From Atkinsonella hypoxylon (lineage: Eukaryota; Ascomycota; Sordariomycetes; Hypocreales; Clavicipitaceae), in contig JFHB01000258.1 of the NCBI GenBank assembly GCA_000729835.1, positions 1 to 39,801 of the forward strand: a stretch of 39,801 bases of DNA, written 5' to 3'. Positions 35,364-39,801 of the stretch are shown one piece after another. The translations under genes and the position numbers were made by a program. Position 1 is the stretch's first letter. The number at the start of each line of letters is the position of its first letter. A model generated the notes under the pieces. That model ran no database searches. It saw only the letters and a program-made list of their open reading frames with translations, and had not been told where the DNA came from.

Positions 35364-36201
35364 CTAAGGGCTGAAGAGTTCTAAAGAATAGGCTTGTTTA
35401 TAGGCTTAAAAAGGATAAAGAAAATAATCCTATTAAATATAAGGCCTGCCTTGTTGCTAAGGGATTTATGCAAATAGAAGGTTAAGACTATCTAGAGACC
35501 TTTGCTGCAACTAGTATTCCTCCTAGCTGGCGTATATTATTAGCTCTTGCAGCTTTTAATAACTAGGAAGTTAAGTAAATCGACTTTATAGGAGCGTTTT
35601 TAAATAGCAAGCTAAAGAAAGCTATTTATATGGAAATCCTAGATAGATTCGTTGAATTTGCAGAAGCAACGCCATTAGTAGCTAAGCTACTAAAAAGCTG
35701 TAATTACAAGCCCTCTAAAGAGCAAGTAATTAAGCTAGAAAAATCCCTCTATAGTCTAAAGTAAAGTCCTAGAGAATAGCAGCAAATTCTAACAGAATTA
35801 CTTCAAAAGCATAGATTTAAACCTCTTATATTAGACCCAGCAGTCTTTTATAACCTAGCTACATCTATATATATTGCTACTTATATAGATAACTATCTTC
35901 TAATTGGGCCTAATTTACAATATATTAATAAGCTTAAAAAGCTACTAAATTAAGCCTATCCAATAGAAGATAGGGGACCAGTAGAGTTCTTTCTAGGTGT
36001 GTAAATCACCCGTAATAGGTCTAAAAGGTCTATTAAAATCCACTAATCTTAATACATCCTTGAAGCCCTAGAAAGATTCAAAATGCTAGATGCTAAGCCG
36101 GCTTCTATCCCTATACAGCCGGGAATCTTAAAGCAACCAGTTACAAAACCTCTCTCAAAATCCGATCATAAGCTTTATCAGAGCATAATAGGCACTATAA
36201 T
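35363..36201 (+). pseudogene. Copia reverse transcriptase, third block of A
   Basis: Continues the RT of A: NRLVYRLKKDKE, YKARLVAKGF and QIDFIGAFLN (about 35400-35610), KLEKSLYSLKQSPR (about 35740), then the active-site stretch YIDNYLLIG (about 35885-35910), where the canonical YVDD second Asp is Asn. EFFLGVQITR at about 35990 and the KLYQSIIGT motif (near 36175) precede the TRIM insertion. Gln stops occur in the first two thirds; the last ~150 bases are cleaner. Confidence 0.85.
36197..36201. repeat. Left target-site duplication of the TRIM-like element (ATAAT)
   Basis: ATAAT also at 36668-36672; copy B has the site once. Confidence 0.85.
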
Positions 36202-36321
36202 TGTCACGGATTAATCAGGCCTTAATGCAATGCTTGACCACTGCACTAAAAGGTCTAGTTACAACCTCAGTTAGAGGAAGTGACGGTATTAAGCTCTATA
36301 TAACATATTTAGCACGTAACA
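36202..36321. repeat. Left 120-bp terminal repeat of the TRIM-like element
   Basis: TGTCACGGATTAATC...GCACGTAACA; repeats 36548-36667. Confidence 0.9.
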
Positions 36322-36331
36322 GATGCCGCAG

Positions 36332-36364
36332 CTATTAGCAAGTGTTAGCTGACCCAGCTAATAG
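36332..36364. repeat. Inverted repeat in TRIM core
   Basis: CTATTAGC (36332-36339) and GCTAATAG (36357-36364), perfect 8-bp arms with a 17-base loop. Confidence 0.5.
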
Positions 36365-36498
36365 AGGGACCTTCCAAGCTTAGTATACAGTAGATCTAGC
36401 ACTAAGCCTAGAATTGTTACTAGTAGGGAATTGCACTCCTATAGTCTCTACTATGCACACTAAGCCTGTAGCTGGCTCTGCAACTAGACCTAGACCTG

Positions 36499-36605
36499 AA
36501 AAATTCCGCAGCCGCAGGAATCGAACACACGAGCAATTGCTACTATATGTTACGGATTAATCAGGCCTTAATGCAATACTTAACCACTGCACCAAAAGGT
36601 CTAGT
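36499..36605 (-). ncRNA. Predicted Pol III unit: A box, B box, T5 terminator
   Basis: On the minus strand TGGTGCAGTGG (36594-36584) fits the tRNA A-box consensus TRGYNNARYGG at every position. TGTTCGATTCC (36527-36517) fits the B box GGTTCGANTCC at 10 of 11. Box starts are 67 bases apart, within the working range, and TTTTT follows at 36503-36499. The expected RNA is about 105 nt. The acceptor stem does not pair, so this is a tRNA-derived sequence, not a tRNA gene. Transcription is not shown. Confidence 0.5.
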
Positions 36606-36667
36606 CACAACCTCAGTTAGAGGAAGTGACGGTATCAAGCTCTATATAACATATTCAGCACGTAACA
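36548..36667. repeat. Right 120-bp terminal repeat of the TRIM-like element
   Basis: TGTTACGGATTAATC...GCACGTAACA; pair of 36202-36321, followed by ATAAT. Confidence 0.9.
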
Positions 36668-36672
36668 ATAAT
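36668..36672. repeat. Right target-site duplication of the TRIM-like element (ATAAT)
   Basis: Matches 36197-36201; A coding sequence resumes with GTACCTTATG. Confidence 0.85.
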
Positions 36673-37375
36673 GTACCTTATGTTGCTAACTAGGGCTGAT
36701 ATTGCTTTTTCTGTTCAGTGGCTATCAACATTCCTAGCTAAGCCCTATATAGAGCATCTGAACGCCTCTAAGCACCTCCTTCGGTACTTAGGTGGTACTA
36801 GAAGCTTTGCTATCGTTTATAAGCGTTCTAGTCCACACTCTTTAGCAGGGTCTTCCTCTAAAAAGTCTTCTAATACTTCTATTAGTTGTAAAGAAGTACT
36901 TAAGACCCTCCTTAGTTATTGCGATAGCGATTTTGCTGGTGATAAAGTCTCTTCTAAATTAACCTATACTTATCTATATAAGCTAGCTGGTGGACCTATT
37001 AGCTAGAAATCGAAGAAAGCTAGTACTATTGCTCTTTCTATATTAGAAGCAGAATCTAATGCATTATCTAAAGCTATTAGGGAATTAGAGTAGCTCTACG
37101 GCCTTTTTAAGGAGATAAAGCTACCTTTAACCCCTCCTATTCCTATTAGGTGTAATAATTAAGGCGCTATAGTTACTGCTTACAACCTAACGTTGTATAG
37201 TAGGACTAAGCACACTCTTTTAAAGTTTAACTACATTAGGGAAAAGATTCGTAAAGGTATAGCTAAGGTTAGTTATATTGATACGAATCAGATGCTAGCA
37301 GATAGCCTAACTAAGCCTCTTGCTATTTAAAAGCATTAACAATTTATTAAGTTACTAGAGCTTTCTAGCTAGCTT
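36668..37375 (+). pseudogene. Copia RT end and RNase H, fourth block of A
   Basis: Open from 36671 to 37003: LMLLTRADIAFSVQWLS is the conserved copia RT/RNase H junction, followed by HLNASKHLLRYLGGT and YCDSDFAGDK, the RNase H Asp-containing motif. Later parts are KKASTIALS, LEAESNALSKAIREL, IRCNNQGAI and KHTLLKFNYIREKI, ending MLADSLTKPL near 37320. The catalytic-type Asp and Glu residues of RNase H are still present in this block; only Gln/Trp stops break it. It is less RIP-damaged than the same region of B. Confidence 0.88.
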
Positions 37376-37635
37376 ATAAAAGCAACAAAAAAACACTTAA
37401 AAAATCGAAAAGCAATAAAAAATAGTTAAAAATCGATAACAACAAAAACAATTAACAACAACTAGTTATATTCAACTATAACTACCCTGGAATTGCTGGA
37501 ATTAGTTATATTATTGGTTATGTTATTTAGTCCTATTATTAGTACTGTATTTCGTTAGTTAATTCTAACTTAGATATCCTTTAAAGGAGCTAAGTTACTT
37601 ATAGAACTAGTTACTTCTTACATTTCTAGAGGGAG
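37376..37635 (+). other. 3' untranslated part and polypurine tract of A
   Basis: A-rich run after RNase H, then non-coding sequence matching B (7850-8060, reverse). The tract TAGAGGGAG ends at 37635, next to the LTR. Confidence 0.75.
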
Positions 37636-38327
37636 TGTTAAAAATAAGCTACCCTGTATAGCCTATTTTTATGCCTACTAGTTGCTCTATTACGTAACCC
37701 TTATTAGGTCTTGTTACGTTAATTTTTAGTAGAGATATTGTTGTTACTAAATGTAAACATCTAGATTTAACTAAGGTAAAGTTGCCTAACCTATAGTTAA
37801 CTTTAACTGCGATTTTCTCTACAACTAGCAATAGTAGAAATTTAAGAAGTATACTATTTAAAAGCTAAGAATTAGGGCTATCTAATAGTATAATTGTTAA
37901 ATAGAGTTGCTTATAAGGGTTGCTTATTATTAGTGGAATTTGTTAAATTGTGTACGTAGGTGTCTTATTTATATAGCTGTAAGTCGATTTTTTTGTTTTT
38001 ATATAGTAAATCTTTTTGCGGAAATTATAAAGTAGCTTATAAGCCCCTTCTAGCGACTATAGCCCGCTAATATAGTTAGAGGGTTTATAAGGGACTAGAA
38101 AGATTTAAGATCCTACCCTCACTTATTTGTTACAGCGCTCTCAATATAAGATACCACTATTATTATAGTTATCTACTGCCTCTACGTGATCTATACTATA
38201 CACTACAGCTTGATTTAGGCCGCTGCTGCTTCTACTACGTGATAATTGCTAGGAGCAATTATAGGTGCTAAATCTAAGAGACCACTACCCTCTTAGATAT
38301 CTAGTCCTGTAATCCCTATTATTTTCA
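37636..38327 (+). repeat. 3' LTR of element A (692 bp)
   Basis: TGTTAAAAATAAG...ATTATTTTCA, same length as the LTRs of B and in opposite orientation to them. Confidence 0.92.
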
Positions 38328-39070
38328 ATACTAACTAAGGTAAAAACGCTAACTAAGAGAGCAGCTACAGGTAAACTAGTAGAAACACCTACTAAGCGTA
38401 AGACTAGCACCTCTTAGGCAAAACCCTCTCTAAAGCCGCTAAGAATATCCTTTAGCTTTACTTTCTAGAGAGAACTAACAGCCTACTATAACTAACTAAC
38501 AATTTGCTGCTATTACTAATGCCTAGGGATTAGAATAGGCTGTATATATATAGAGAAATACACTAGAGAGATCTAATAGAAAATTTGCTTTAATATAGAT
38601 TAATTTTTAATGCTTTTAATACTGTATAGAATAATCTTGTATAAAGAATGTACTATATAGATTCAATAAATTAGCTTTATTACATAAGATTAATTTACAG
38701 GATTTAATATTATTTAAGATAATTTTACGCAACTTTACTTATATATAGAATATAGAACAAGCTTTAATGCTCTATTAGGTTTAAGGAAATCCGTTAATTT
38801 AATATATAGATTTAATAGTTACTAGATTATAAGTGTAATTTAGGCATTATAAGTGCATAGAAAAATACGTAAATGTAGCAACCTATACTATAGATTGCAC
38901 TACAACAACAATAATACATACTTACGCAATAAAACAATAACTACCTTTCTATGCCTTTTATAACAGCTAGATTAATAAGTTATTTAGTTTAATCTAATAT
39001 ACCTTCTAATAACTAACAATTAATTTTTAGAACAGCTAGAACAGCTAATCTTTTTTGTAGGGGCAGCACT
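38328..39070. other. Unassigned sequence right of element A
   Basis: The only stretch here not tied to a repeat copy in the window. A plus-strand frame at about 38338-38470 is basic and Ser/Thr-rich (KRAATGKLVETPTKRKTSTS, one Gln-type stop, then SLKPLRISFSFTF). It may be a fragment of a host or transposon gene; no family recognised. The rest (38480-39070) is AT-rich with no frame or motif. Confidence 0.35.
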
Positions 39071-39313
39071 TATTACAGGATAATTCTATAGACCTATAGG
39101 TTACTAGTGTATGTAACTGCAATTATATATAAGTAGTTAGAAGCAACACTTAAGTAGTTAGATTAAACAATTAACTATTATTCACTAGAACACTATTACT
39201 AGATGCTTCTCACAGAAGCTCTTACGACTCCTCTTACGATTTATTGCATAACCTGTTGAATCCAACAACCCATCGTCACTTCCGACAAACCCACGTCAGA
39301 TCCCACTGTAACA
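39071..39313 (+). repeat. Solo LTR of the L family (243 bp)
   Basis: TATTACAGGATAAT...ATCCCACTGTAACA, same length as 3705-3947 and in the opposite orientation. Flanks are GCACT (39066-39070) and ATACT (39314-39318), equal after two RIP-type changes, so probably a target duplication. The right third is RIP-free, the left part mutated. No internal sequence follows in the right order. Confidence 0.75.
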
Positions 39314-39652
39314 ATACTATAGAAGCATTAATAGTATTCTAGTAAGAAGGTAGCTCTACTAGCTTAAGTTAGTTATATAATTTAAGCTATTTATTAACGA
39401 ATTTATAGTAAGTAAGATAAAGTAGTAGACTTCTTTTTTCTTAAGGTATAAGATCTCTTTTTTAAATCTAGAAATCTAGATTTTAGCAGTAAAATTTATA
39501 GAATTAGTGTATAGTTTTAAGTTCTTTATTAGTAAAAGAAATATAATTCCTTCTACTAAGTTCCTTCTAAAGTTGCTCTATCTTAAACATTATAATTTTA
39601 GCTTTTTAAGCTTAAGGAGAGTTAGCAACAATTAGAAGTAATTACTACTACT
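39314..39652 (-). mobile_element. Leader fragment of a second L-family element
   Basis: Closely matches 3366-3704 in the same orientation, ending at an LTR as in L. Its left end is the solo LTR insertion. Confidence 0.75.
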
Positions 39653-39801
39653 TATTACAGTAGTCTTTAACGTAGGTTTATTAGAAGTAACAATAGGTTA
39701 TTAGATTTAATAGGTTCTATAATAATTTATAAGAGAAGTTGTAAGAGCTTCTGTAAGAAGCATTTAATAATAATGTTCTAGTAAATAATTGTTAATTGTT
39801 T
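39653..39801 (-). repeat. LTR of the second L-family element, cut by window edge
   Basis: Matches the first 149 bases of 3705-3947; the rest is outside the window. Confidence 0.8.

Larger units (their letters stand above)
36202..36667 (-). mobile_element. TRIM-like element with tRNA-type Pol III boxes
   Basis: A 466-bp insertion in the RT region of A, absent from copy B. It has 120-bp direct terminal repeats (36202-36321, 36548-36667) with TG...CA ends around a 226-bp non-coding core, and a 5-bp duplication ATAAT. The two repeats differ at about 7 sites, all C/T or G/A. On the minus strand it carries an A box in each terminal repeat, a B box in the core and a T5 run after it, which would make a short Pol III transcript from the right repeat into the core. 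Length and repeat layout fit a terminal-repeat retrotransposon in miniature. Strand is given by the Pol III boxes; no clear primer site or polypurine tract fixes it. Confidence 0.75.
3948..38327 (+). mobile_element. Ty1/copia retrotransposon A, split by nested insertions
   Basis: Four separated blocks (3948-7154, 14993-15523, 35364-36201, 36673-38327) join without loss into one copia element, as shown by comparison with the uninterrupted copy B. Each junction carries a target-site duplication of the inserted element. Order is Gag, protease, integrase, RT, RNase H, polypurine tract, LTR, the Ty1/copia (Pseudoviridae) order. The 5' LTR and most of the leader are not in the window: the sequence homologous to A starts at 3948, directly against the LTR of element L. 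After removing insertions the element keeps one continuous gag-pol frame, with no frameshift signal between gag and pol. The base sequence after the 3' LTR starts ATACT. Confidence 0.9.

Noticed and set aside
36499..36605. A true tRNA gene
   Set aside because: A and B boxes fit, but the acceptor stem does not pair, the T stem is weak and the anticodon arm cannot be drawn.
36202..36667. Two tandem solo LTRs or a CRISPR-like repeat pair
   Set aside because: A single ATAAT duplication brackets the whole unit, there are only two repeats, and copy B shows the empty site.

Overview
The window looks like a transposon graveyard from a filamentous ascomycete (Pezizomycotina). It is very AT-rich and dominated by TpA, and in every recognisable reading frame glutamine codons (CAA, CAG) have become stops. 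Between repeat copies nearly all differences are C-to-T or G-to-A. This is the signature of repeat-induced point mutation (RIP). I find no host gene, rRNA, canonical tRNA or CRISPR array. Almost every base belongs to LTR retrotransposons inserted into one another.

Layout. Element A is a Ty1/copia element on the + strand. Its parts lie at 3948-7154, 14993-15523, 35364-36201 and 36673-38327, and joined they form a single Gag-PR-IN-RT-RNaseH frame ending in a 692-bp 3' LTR. Three insertions interrupt A: (1) element B, a full-length copy of the same family in reverse orientation (7158-14987; 692-bp LTRs; TSD GCTTC); (2) element G1, a Ty3/gypsy element on the + strand (15525-35357; 490-bp LTRs; TSD AAGTAC); (3) a 466-bp TRIM-like element (36202-36667; 120-bp terminal repeats; TSD ATAAT). 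G1 is itself split by G2, a chromodomain Ty3/gypsy element on the - strand (23871-31951; 323-bp LTRs; TSD AGAAC). On the left, A's leader is cut by element L, another gag/protease-bearing LTR element on the - strand (to 3947; 243-bp LTR). L is in turn cut near position 376 by a small LTR element, X. To the right of A lie 743 bp of unassigned sequence, a solo LTR of the L family and the start of another L-family copy.

The coding remnants are all pseudogenes, but domain order, catalytic motifs, primer-binding site and polypurine tracts can still be read. Most points of interest are structural. RIP damage weakens at element edges and insertion breakpoints. The TRIM-like element carries tRNA-type Pol III A and B boxes and a T-run terminator across its LTR/internal border. 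G1 and G2 both carry unexplained sequence between pol and the 3' LTR; in G2 this includes a long stop-poor frame antisense to pol. A and B form a 3.2-kb inverted repeat that could fold into double-stranded RNA.

Limits: coding boundaries of RIP-degraded genes are approximate. Because stops are frequent in every frame, a coding claim without a family match is weak and is marked as such.
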